Of a stretch of 25,116 nt of DNA, positions 13,685 to 20,747 are shown piece after piece (the first letter of the stretch is position 1; every line of letters begins with the position of its first letter). A program made the translations under genes and the position numbers. Source of the DNA: a virus; IMG/VR virus record IMGVR_UViG_3300045806_000074, positions 1-25,116 of that record; one strand, 5' to 3'. The notes under the pieces are model-generated. The model was not told the origin of the DNA, searched no databases, and saw only the letters and a program-made list of their open reading frames with translations.

Positions 13685-13806
13685 CGGAGTGGGCGAGGGC
13701 CGTCGTCTCGGGTGAGCCCCTGTCAGCCGAGGGTCGCGCGGCGGCGGAGTGGGTGGCCGAGACGTTGATCGGGTTGCGCGTTCTCCTGGAGGCCCTGCGG
13801 AAGTGA
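13286..13806 (+). CDS. Tail assembly chaperone, -1 frameshift fusion (lambda gpGT-like)
   Basis: Reading 117 codons to 13636 and then slipping back one base gives an extension of 56 residues, RRERQEFAPSEYADGLTEWA ... ETLIGLRVLLEALRK. It ends at TGA 13804-13806, which overlaps the tape-measure GTG as GTGA. The total is 173 residues. The extension is a helical, Glu/Trp/Leu-containing sequence that looks far more protein-like than the zero-frame tail. It fills the gap of about 118 bases that would otherwise be non-coding between chaperone and tape measure. In lambda, the ratio of G to GT set by frameshifting is essential for tail assembly. The T part binds the tube protein and the G part binds the tape measure. 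Confidence 0.82.
13630..13686 (+). promoter_or_regulatory. Programmed -1 ribosomal frameshift signal
   Basis: The heptamer GGGAAAA at 13630-13636 is in the right frame (G GGA AAA) for simultaneous P- and A-site slippage. After an 8-base spacer, CGTCAGG (13645-13651) pairs perfectly with CCTGACG (13680-13686), giving a 7-bp stem whose loop of 28 bases may fold further. Heptamer, spacing and downstream stem together are the classic stimulatory arrangement. Confidence 0.8.
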
Positions 13807-15686
13807 GCGACACCGATCTAAAGTTCAGCGTGACGCTCGAGGACGCCGTTTCGGCGCCCGCAGGTCGAGCCACGGACGCCGTCCAGCGTGCGGGTCAGGC
13901 CATGGCTCGCATGCACGACGCGGCGCTCAAGATGAACGCCCAGATCGGCGAGTCCGAGCAGCGCAAGGTCGCCGCGCAGGACAAGGCCGCCCAGGCCATG
14001 GGTCGCATGCACGACGCGGCGCTCAAGATGAACGCCCAGATCGGCGAGTCCGAGCAGCGCAAGGTCGCCGCGCAGGACAAGGCCGCCCAGGCCATGGGTC
14101 GCATGCACGACGCGGCGCTCAAGATGAACGCGGCGTTCGACGCGCAGGCGGCATCGACGGGGCACGCGGCCGAGGGTCACAAGTCGCTCGCCGCGGGGCT
14201 GATCCGCATCGTCGAGCCCGCCGAGGTCGTCAAAGGGGCCTTTGAGGGGGTCGCGTCGGGACTCCGAGAAATGGGATCCGCTCTCGCGGCTGGGGAGCTT
14301 CGAGGTGTCGTGAGCGGGGCAGCAGAGTCCCTTGCGGGGATGGCAAGCGCGCTCGACCTCGTCGCGCCCGGGCTTGGGCAAGTCGCGGCGGCGGCCATCC
14401 GCGCGGGGGGAGCGTTTGCGGCCATGACCGTGAGCGTGGCCCAGGGCGCCGTCGAAATGGCGCTTGAGGTCAACGCCGTCAACGAGAAGCTTGAGGCCAC
14501 GTTTCAGGCCCTCGGCCACGGACCCGAGGCGGGCAAGGCTACCATGGCCATGCTCGACGACATGGCCGCGAAGCTTCCGCAGTCAAGAACGCAGCTCGCG
14601 GAGTGGACGCGGCAGTTCGAGGCCATGGGCGTGACCGACCTCGGCGAGCTGCGTGCGCAAGTCCGCGCCGTGGCCAGCGCGCAGGCCATCGGGGGAAGCG
14701 AAGGGGCGACCGCGTACGAGGGCCTGACGCGCAAGGTCCGCGGGGCCATCGACTCCCACGAGGGGCTGCTCAAGGTCGATCGCCGGCTGATCAACACGCT
14801 TCACGAGCTTGGCGCGGGCGACATGCTGGTGGGCGGGCGCAAGCTCGTCCAGGGGATGACGATCGACGCGCAGGCGTTCGGTAACGCGCTCGAGGGGTCG
14901 CTTAACGAGAAGGGCAAGGGGCCGCTCGAGGCGATGGGCTCCGAGCTCGGGACGCTCAAGACGAAGGCCAGCGAGATCTTCGGGCACCTCTTCGACGGCA
15001 TCGACACGAGCCCGCTTACGGACGCCATCTCGAACGTCATCCACCTCGGCGACCTCGGCACTCCCACGGGCAAGAACCTGTCGACGGGGATCAAGGCCGG
15101 CGTGAACGCGATGATCGCCGGGCTGACGGAGCTCGTGGTCGAGGGCGAAGTCGCCTTCCTTACGCTGGAGCTCTACGCCCTCAAGTGGGGACCCCCGCTC
15201 AAGAAGGTGGCCGGCTGGATCTGGGACATCGCGGACGCGGTGCTGGAGGCGACCGGGTACCTGACCGGCATCTCGCCCGTCATCGACGCGATCGGCACAG
15301 CAGCGTCCTCGGTCACGGGCGGGGGCAAGAGGTCGAGCAACGGGGGCGGCTCCGACTGGGACGTCCCGACCTCGCCTGCGCACGCGACCGGTGGGCTCGT
15401 CGGACGGCCCGCGCCCGGCGAGTTCTGGGCGAGTGTTGCGCCGGGCGAAATGATCCTACCCGCCCCCCAGGCTCGTCAGATGTCTCGCGAAGGGCTCAGC
15501 CCGTCCGCTCGCGCGGGCATGATGAGCGCGGCGCAGGACGCGCCCGGCAAGCCCCCGAGCGGGGCGCAGGTGGGCAGCATCACCGTAAACGTACACGCGG
15601 CGGGAGGGGTCACGGATGCCCACACGCTGTCCGTCGTCGGCATCTCTACCGCGCTCGAGCGCATCCGGCTCGCGGGGGGTCGCTGA
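13803..15686 (+). CDS. Tape measure protein
   Basis: This 627-residue protein starts at GTG 13803, overlapping the chaperone fusion stop. It begins with an Ala/Gln/Met helical coiled-coil-like region (residues about 20-130) made largely of a 32-residue tandem repeat. A central Ala/Gly-rich hydrophobic part follows (VVSGAAESLAGMASALDLVAPGLGQVAAAAIRAGG), then a helical domain with LRAQVRAVASAQAIGGSEGATAYEGLTRK. The C-terminal HATGGLVGRPAPGEFWASVAPGEMILP is a motif common near the end of tape measure proteins. The protein sets tail length and is ejected with DNA. At roughly 0.15 nm per residue the tail would be near 90-95 nm. It is short for the class, but gene order and motif make the call safe. 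Confidence 0.88.
   Translation: MSDTDLKFSVTLEDAVSAPAGRATDAVQRAGQAMARMHDAALKMNAQIGESEQRKVAAQDKAAQAMGRMHDAALKMNAQIGESEQRKVAAQDKAAQAMGRMHDAALKMNAAFDAQAASTGHAAEGHKSLAAGLIRIVEPAEVVKGAFEGVASGLREMGSALAAGELRGVVSGAAESLAGMASALDLVAPGLGQVAAAAIRAGGAFAAMTVSVAQGAVEMALEVNAVNEKLEATFQALGHGPEAGKATMAMLDDMAAKLPQSRTQLAEWTRQFEAMGVTDLGELRAQVRAVASAQAIGGSEGATAYEGLTRKVRGAIDSHEGLLKVDRRLINTLHELGAGDMLVGGRKLVQGMTIDAQAFGNALEGSLNEKGKGPLEAMGSELGTLKTKASEIFGHLFDGIDTSPLTDAISNVIHLGDLGTPTGKNLSTGIKAGVNAMIAGLTELVVEGEVAFLTLELYALKWGPPLKKVAGWIWDIADAVLEATGYLTGISPVIDAIGTAASSVTGGGKRSSNGGGSDWDVPTSPAHATGGLVGRPAPGEFWASVAPGEMILPAPQARQMSREGLSPSARAGMMSAAQDAPGKPPSGAQVGSITVNVHAAGGVTDAHTLSVVGISTALERIRLAGGR
13902..14131 (+). repeat. 96-bp tandem repeat (about 2.4 copies) inside the tape measure gene
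   Basis: Units begin at 13902, 13998 and 14094 with a period of exactly 96 bases (32 codons). The first two full units are identical except for GCT versus GGT near the start (Ala/Gly), and the third matches for about 38 bases before diverging. The near-absence of silent changes points to a recent duplication. The period is a multiple of three, so the frame is kept. Confidence 0.92.
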
Positions 15687-16309
15687 TGGCCGGCCCGTCG
15701 CCCACCGTCAAGCCGTCGCTTTCGAGCGTCACGATCTCACCGTCGAACACGTCGCGCAACTCGTGGACGAGCGCGCGTCTCGCCGGGGCCACGACGCCAG
15801 GAACCGTCCCAGTCGGCGGCATGCACGGGTTCAAGCGAAAGACGGGATGGGACAAGAAGGCCGGCAAGGGGACCGCGGGGGCCACGCTCACGCTGACCAC
15901 GATACCGCCCGTCATGGGGACCGTCACCCTACAGCTTACGACCGACGCCGACTTTGACGCGTGGGACGCATTTGCCGAGCAGGTATTGAGCGTGTCGCCC
16001 GCAGAGCAGGCCGCCAACGGGATGTCCTGGTACTACCCGGGCCACTCGTCGATCGGGCTCACGACGGTTGTCGTCGCCGAGTACAGCGGGATCGAGTACC
16101 AGGGCCACGGGATGTACCATGCGTCGTTCGAGCTGATCGAGTGGAGTCCGCCCCCGGCCATTTCCATCGTCAAGACGGTGGCGTCGACCGAGCCTGACCA
16201 GAGCGAGACGACGGTGCCGAAGGCTGAAGACCCGCGCATCACGGCAGCGAAAGCGGCCGTCGCGGCGCAAACGGCGGCGAACCTGAACCCAACCGGAGGC
16301 GGAGGATGA
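15686..16309 (+). CDS. Unknown distal tail / baseplate protein
   Basis: This 207-residue protein has its ATG overlapping the tape-measure stop as TGATG. It lies between the tape measure and the hub gene, the slot used by distal tail or tail-initiator proteins (Mu gpN in Mu). Residues 1-40 are Ser/Thr/Pro-rich. Residues 45-150 look like a compact beta-sandwich: HGFKRKTGWDKKAGKG, ATLTLTTIPPVMGTVTLQLTTDADFDAWDAFAEQVL, SWYYPGHSSIGLTTVVVAEYSGIEYQGHGMYHASFELIEW. A charged Ala/Lys helix closes the protein. I recognise no named family, so the role is positional. No lytic-transglycosylase or LysM signature is visible. The next gene overlaps its stop (ATGA). Confidence 0.72.
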   Translation: MAGPSPTVKPSLSSVTISPSNTSRNSWTSARLAGATTPGTVPVGGMHGFKRKTGWDKKAGKGTAGATLTLTTIPPVMGTVTLQLTTDADFDAWDAFAEQVLSVSPAEQAANGMSWYYPGHSSIGLTTVVVAEYSGIEYQGHGMYHASFELIEWSPPPAISIVKTVASTEPDQSETTVPKAEDPRITAAKAAVAAQTAANLNPTGGGG

Positions 16310-17448
16310 CGCTCTTTTCCTCCGTGAACGGGATCCGGGTCGTGTCCGGAGAGCTATCGATCCCGCTCGTTGGCATGTGGACCGCCGACCTCCAGCTCGC
16401 CACCTCGGACGCGGTGACGGGTTCGGCCACGGTCGTCGTCGGCAACCTGACGCTCATGGGATCGGTGTACCGATCGGACACGTACGGCGGGCAGACACGC
16501 TGCCGTCTCATCGCGGGGGCGGGGGGATGGCGATCGCCGGTCGGTCGTCAGGGGTACGGGTCCCCGAGCGGCGTCAACCTGTCATCCGTCCTATCCGATG
16601 TCGCGAGCGCGGCGGGAGAGACGATGGGGCCTCTCCCGTCGGGAAGCGTGGGGCCCTTCTACACGCGCGCCGCGACGATCGCGTCCGACGTGCTGTGGCA
16701 GCTCGTCGCCGCGCAGGCGATCCCGTCCTGGTACGTCGATCCGACCGGCACAACGAGGGTCGCCGCGTGGCCGTCGTCGCCCGTACAGACTCCGTGGGAG
16801 CTCGTCGATCAGAAGCCGGACGAGGGCGTATGCTCGATCGCGACCGAGGACTATGCCGCGTGGATGCCGGGGGTCACGTTCTCGAACCCGCTCCTCTCGA
16901 CTCCGCAGACATGCGCGGGCGTGACGTTCCTCTGGACTCCTGATGGGCAGTTCCGACTTGACGTACTCACCGGGACCGCAGGCGATCGGCTCCTCGGCGA
17001 CCTGGAGGCCATCATCGACCGCCAGGTTGCGCCCACGCGATGGTACGGGCGTTACGAGTACACGATCGAGAACCCTACGACCTCGACCGTGGACGCGACT
17101 CCCGTCGACCCGTCGATCGGCCTGCCCGATCTGCAAGGCGTTCCGCTTGTGGGGTCGAGCGTGGCCACGTACGCGCCCCCATCGGGCTCGACGTGTCACG
17201 TGCAATTCCTGAACGGAGATCCGTCGCGTCCCGTGTGCGTGTGGACCGTCATGACGCCCACGATGGCGAGCATCCTCGGCGGCAGCAATCCCGTTGCGCG
17301 ACTCGGCGATCAGGTGCAGTCGTTCCTCCCCCCCGCGCTCCCCTTCGTGGGCGTGAGTGCGGCCGGTCCCGTCACCGGAACGATCACGGTGACGGCCCCC
17401 GTCGATGGGGTCATCACGCAAGGCTCCCAGCAGGTGACAAGTGCATGA
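16306..17448 (+). CDS. Baseplate hub protein with a spike-like C-terminus (gpD/gp44-like plus gpV-like)
   Basis: This 380-residue protein starts at ATG 16306. Residues about 1-270 have the layout of hub proteins (Mu gp44, P2 gpD, T4 gp27): an N-terminal beta part, LSSVLSDVASAAG, then WQLVAAQAIPSWYVDPTGTTRVAAWP, and later YGRYEYTIENPT. From about residue 285, YAPPSGSTCHVQFLNGDPSRPVCVWTV resembles the OB-fold of gpV/gp45-type spikes ('V-x-F-x-x-G-D-x-x-x-P-V'). The end, VARLGDQVQSFLPP ... GTITVTAPVDGVITQGSQQV, resembles the short beta-helix stalk. Hub and spike are separate genes in Mu and P2 but joined in VgrG proteins and here. It would form the trimeric centre of the baseplate that punctures the outer layer. 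The fusion is inferred from pattern. Confidence 0.7.
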   Translation: MTLFSSVNGIRVVSGELSIPLVGMWTADLQLATSDAVTGSATVVVGNLTLMGSVYRSDTYGGQTRCRLIAGAGGWRSPVGRQGYGSPSGVNLSSVLSDVASAAGETMGPLPSGSVGPFYTRAATIASDVLWQLVAAQAIPSWYVDPTGTTRVAAWPSSPVQTPWELVDQKPDEGVCSIATEDYAAWMPGVTFSNPLLSTPQTCAGVTFLWTPDGQFRLDVLTGTAGDRLLGDLEAIIDRQVAPTRWYGRYEYTIENPTTSTVDATPVDPSIGLPDLQGVPLVGSSVATYAPPSGSTCHVQFLNGDPSRPVCVWTVMTPTMASILGGSNPVARLGDQVQSFLPPALPFVGVSAAGPVTGTITVTAPVDGVITQGSQQVTSA

Positions 17449-18494
17449 GCGCCCTCGTCTACGCCGGAAGCCTGCCGATCCCCGGCATCTGCCCGCAGCT
17501 CCAGCTTGCGATCGGACTTCCGGCAATCCAGCTATCCGCGAGCTTGTCGGGCGCGCTTTCGCTGCAAGCCTCGCTTACGGCGACGCCGCCCACGGCGAGC
17601 GCGTACTTGGCCGCGCTGTCGACGACGGAAGGGCAACTATCCCTCGCGGCGGCCCTATCGCTACCCGCGGTGGCGTTCGATCTCTCCGTGTCGACGGGGC
17701 TCGAAGCTTCGTTCGCTGCGTCGCTCGCGCTCGTTGCGTCCTTCGAGCTCGGCCTGTCGCTGTCCGCGTTCCTGTCCGCGTCGGTCGGGATCTACGCGTT
17801 CACGTACGAGGGGTCGGGGACGGGGCTTGGCGCGGCCTTGACGACCGCGCTCGCGACATCGTGGGTGGACGGGTCGCCGACGTCGGTCTCGTGCACGGCG
17901 TTTGTCCTCGGCGCGACGAGCACGGCGTCAGGGGTGAACGTAGCCGCGTTCCTGAGCGGGCTCTCGTTTGGGTCGGGACTCACGGTATCGCCGAAGCTTG
18001 CCAGTATCGCCGACCTTTCCCCATTGACTGCGGGCGCGTCGACCCAGGCACAGGCGAGCATCGCGGCGAAGGCGGCAGCGCAAGCGCGGGTCTCCGCGTC
18101 GCTCCGCGCGCGCGGCTCTGTCTCGCTCCCGTCTCCGCAGGCGACCCTCACGGCGCTCGCGACGTACCAGGCGAACCTCGTGGCCTCGCTCTCGCTGGCC
18201 CCGCCGTCCGTGGCCGTGGCCGTGAGTGCGGCAGCAAAGATCGCGGCGAACGTCTCAGCGACCTCTGGACTGATGGCCGCCCTCGGTGCGTGCATGGGGC
18301 GGTTCGACGAAACGCTCTTCGCGTACGCGTACACGGGCACGGGGACGGGGCTTGGCGCGGCCTTGACGACGGCGCTGGCCACGACGTGGGGCGATGGCCT
18401 CACGCCCTCGTCCGGCCCCTGCACGGCGGTCGTGCTGGCGGCCACGGACACGTTCAGCGTCGGCGTACTCGGCGCGTTTTTCGGAGGGGTGTGA
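17445..18494 (+). CDS. Ala/Ser/Leu-rich tail protein with a duplicated module
   Basis: This 349-residue protein starts at ATG 17445 (ATGA overlap). Residues 25-110 are a low-complexity run of Ala, Ser and Leu with periodic LSASLSGALSLQASL-type helices. A module of about 57 residues appears twice, at 116-172 and 292-349. Each copy contains Y-A-x-x-Y followed by GTGLGAALTTALAT, then W-x-DG, a Cys, and a closing hydrophobic AxxLG-type segment. At DNA level 30 bases are identical (17816-17845 and 18341-18370). Between the copies lies another Ala-rich coiled region with AQASIAAKAAAQARVSASLRARG. I do not know the family. Its place between hub/spike and the gp25-like wedge suggests a baseplate or tail-tip component. 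The Ala/Ser-rich helices could be an elongated or membrane-active part, but that is a guess. Confidence 0.72.
   Translation: MSALVYAGSLPIPGICPQLQLAIGLPAIQLSASLSGALSLQASLTATPPTASAYLAALSTTEGQLSLAAALSLPAVAFDLSVSTGLEASFAASLALVASFELGLSLSAFLSASVGIYAFTYEGSGTGLGAALTTALATSWVDGSPTSVSCTAFVLGATSTASGVNVAAFLSGLSFGSGLTVSPKLASIADLSPLTAGASTQAQASIAAKAAAQARVSASLRARGSVSLPSPQATLTALATYQANLVASLSLAPPSVAVAVSAAAKIAANVSATSGLMAALGACMGRFDETLFAYAYTGTGTGLGAALTTALATTWGDGLTPSSGPCTAVVLAATDTFSVGVLGAFFGGV
17816..18370 (+). repeat. Direct repeat pair of 30 bp in the Ala/Ser-rich gene
   Basis: The 30 bases at 17816-17845 and 18341-18370 are identical and encode the GTGLGAALTTAL core of both modules. Around them the protein is similar but the DNA differs. 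The pair therefore reflects an internal module duplication with local homogenisation or constraint. Confidence 0.85.
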
Positions 18495-18495
18495 C

Positions 18496-18894
18496 ATGAC
18501 GCAGCCGGCGAACCTGGGAACATGCTGGGGGACCCCGAACGGTCAAGATCTGTCATCGCCGTCGTACATGGCGACGGGCGCACAGTGCGTCGCTGAGGCC
18601 ATCGCGCGCCGATGGTCGACGACGATGGGGCGGCTCCCGGACGATCCGAACTACGGCTATAATCTTACCGATCTTATCGGGCAGAAGCTCTCCCCGACCG
18701 ACGCGGCGCACGCACAGCAGCAGGCGGCGGCCGAGGCGCTGAAGGACGAGCGCGTGAAGTCCTGCACCGTCACGCTCACGTTCACGAACGGTGCACTAAG
18801 TGTGTCCGCGGTGGGCGCAACGTCCGCCGGCCCGTTCAAACTCGTGGCGAGCGTGTCTGCCGTCGGCGTACAACTGCTCTTGGTGAGCCCTTGA
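18496..18894 (+). CDS. Baseplate wedge protein, gp25/gpW-like (Mu gp46 position)
   Basis: This 132-residue protein starts at ATG 18496, one base after the previous stop. It carries the pattern of lysozyme-like baseplate wedge proteins: an early Ala/Arg helix (AECVAEAIARRWST-like), then GRLPDDPNYGYNLTDLIGQKLSPTDAA ('x-P-x-Y-G-x-x-L-x-x-L'). A helix with HAQQQAAAEALKDERV follows, then a strand pair KSCTVTLTFTNGALSVSAVG. This fold joins the hub to the wedges and starts sheath assembly. It comes directly before the J-like gene, as in Mu and P2. The GTG near its end lies in another frame and does not extend the next gene. Confidence 0.8.
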   Translation: MTQPANLGTCWGTPNGQDLSSPSYMATGAQCVAEAIARRWSTTMGRLPDDPNYGYNLTDLIGQKLSPTDAAHAQQQAAAEALKDERVKSCTVTLTFTNGALSVSAVGATSAGPFKLVASVSAVGVQLLLVSP

Positions 18895-20747
18895 CCTTCC
18901 CCACCCTGAGCGCCGCGCAGCTTTTCACGCCCACCCCGAGCGGGATCGGCGCGTACGGGAACGTGCCGGCCATCCCCGCCACCGGGACGTGGTTCGGGCA
19001 GATGCTCACCGTCGCTACGCGCGTCGGCCTCCCCACGACGTCATGGCAGCCGGGCGCGCCGGAGCGGACGATCTTCGCGGTCGAGGCGGTTACGTTCGCG
19101 AGTTCTGACGTGAACGCATCGATCATCGCGCAGGCAGGATTTCTACAGTCCGCCGCGTCGGGCTCGGTCACCGTCGTCAACAACGACGGGTCGACGACCA
19201 CGATTCCGGTCACCCCCGACCCGAGCAACGCATCCCAGAACCCGACGGGATCGCTCGGCTGGCTCGACCTTCTTGTGCAGTCGACGTACGGCGTCCAGCG
19301 GCTCCCGGCGACCTACTGTTCCGGCCCACTTGCCATCGCAAACACGAAGGCGACCGCAGTGGGCCCTTACATCGGCGGCGCCTACCACGTGGCGAACGCG
19401 GCGACGGGCTCGACGTACAGTAACCCGGCGTCGCTGACCATTCCGTCGAGCATCATCGGCGGATCGGGCGGCACCGTGTCAGCGATCGCGACGGGCACGG
19501 CGACGACGATCCTAACGACGGCCGCGCCCCACGGGCTCGCGGTCAACCAGGTCGCGTACGTGAGCGTGCCCACGTCCGCGGGCGTGTCCGGGCTCGCGGG
19601 CATCTTCGCCGTCGTCATCGCAGTCACGCCGTCGACCCTACAGATCGCGGCGGCGTCGTCGGGGACGTACACGAGCGGAGGGACGATCTACTCCTGCACC
19701 ATCGCGACCATGCAGGCCGATGTTGCGGGCATCGCCAGCAACGCGAGCCCGGGCGCCGTGAACGTCGCGGTAACGCAGAACGCGGGCGTCTACGTCTCGA
19801 ACGTGAGCGGCTGGGCGGGCTCGAACTGGGAGAGCAACACGGCGCTCGTGGCCCGCACCCTGCTCTCCCTCGCGAGCCGCAGCCCGAACGGGCCCGCGCA
19901 GGCGTACACGTACTACGCGCAGAGCGCGGCCACGCTCCTTTCCGCGAAGTCTCCGCCGTACACGCTGACCAACGGCCCCGTCGTCGCCAACGCGTTCGGC
20001 AACCCCGCGACCGGGATCGTGACGGTCGTGTGCGCGTCCTCGACGCCGGCCTCGACCACGCTGGGCGGCGCGGTCACTCCGGGGTGCGCCCAGCTCCACG
20101 TCACGGGCGCGACCGCAGCCAACCCGTGCGTCATCACGACGGCCAGTCCGCACGGGATCCCGGTCGGCTCGACCATGACCGTCACCATCTCCGGGCTGCT
20201 TGGGCTCGCCGGGGTCAACGGCACGTGGCTCGCCACCTACGTGAGCGCGACGACGTTCTCGATCCCGGTGAACACGTCGAGCGCTGGCGCGTGGTCTGGC
20301 GGGGGCCAGGTCGAGGGCGGCGACCTCGGACAGATCGACGCGCTCCTCCAGGCGAACGTCACTCCCGACAACACGACCGCACTCGCCGTCAGCGCCCTCG
20401 CACTGCCCATCACCATCACGGCCACGGTCACGGTCCCCCAGGCGTACGTCGCGAGCTACCGCATCGCGGCCCTCGCCCAACTCGCGACGCAGATCGCGAT
20501 CTACCCCCTCGGCGGCTACGCGGCCTCGACGCCACCGTACTCCGTCCCGTGGACGGACATCCTGTCTGCACTCGAGGAAGCCGGCGTCGTCACCATCGGG
20601 GGCGCCTCCTACGTCGAGGGCGTGTCGGCGCTCAGCGTGTCGGGCAACGGGTCGACGATCCTGTCGAGCGGACTCGGGATCGCGTTCCCATCGAATTTGT
20701 ACCAGGCGATCCTATCCACCGTCTCACTCTCCGTGTTGGGCGTTTGA
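18891..20747 (+). CDS. Baseplate J-like protein (Mu gp47 / P2 gpJ) with two inserted beta modules
   Basis: This 618-residue protein starts at TTG 18891, overlapping the previous stop (TTGA). No ATG or GTG is available nearby in frame. J proteins are the wedge components that connect the hub to the fibres and are usually 300-400 residues. The excess here comes from two AHG-type beta modules at about residues 196-266 (TAAPHGLAVNQVAYV ... SGGTIYS) and 403-476 (TASPHGIPVGSTMTV ... SGGGQVEG). Core sequence includes WFGQMLTVATRVGLPTTSW near the start, GWAGSNWESNTALVARTLLSLASRSPNGP in the middle, and a C-terminal end with TVPQAYVASYRIAALAQLATQI and YPLGGYAASTPPYSVPWTDILSALEEAGVV typical of J. The next gene overlaps the stop (TGATG). 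Confidence 0.83.
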   Translation: MTFPTLSAAQLFTPTPSGIGAYGNVPAIPATGTWFGQMLTVATRVGLPTTSWQPGAPERTIFAVEAVTFASSDVNASIIAQAGFLQSAASGSVTVVNNDGSTTTIPVTPDPSNASQNPTGSLGWLDLLVQSTYGVQRLPATYCSGPLAIANTKATAVGPYIGGAYHVANAATGSTYSNPASLTIPSSIIGGSGGTVSAIATGTATTILTTAAPHGLAVNQVAYVSVPTSAGVSGLAGIFAVVIAVTPSTLQIAAASSGTYTSGGTIYSCTIATMQADVAGIASNASPGAVNVAVTQNAGVYVSNVSGWAGSNWESNTALVARTLLSLASRSPNGPAQAYTYYAQSAATLLSAKSPPYTLTNGPVVANAFGNPATGIVTVVCASSTPASTTLGGAVTPGCAQLHVTGATAANPCVITTASPHGIPVGSTMTVTISGLLGLAGVNGTWLATYVSATTFSIPVNTSSAGAWSGGGQVEGGDLGQIDALLQANVTPDNTTALAVSALALPITITATVTVPQAYVASYRIAALAQLATQIAIYPLGGYAASTPPYSVPWTDILSALEEAGVVTIGGASYVEGVSALSVSGNGSTILSSGLGIAFPSNLYQAILSTVSLSVLGV

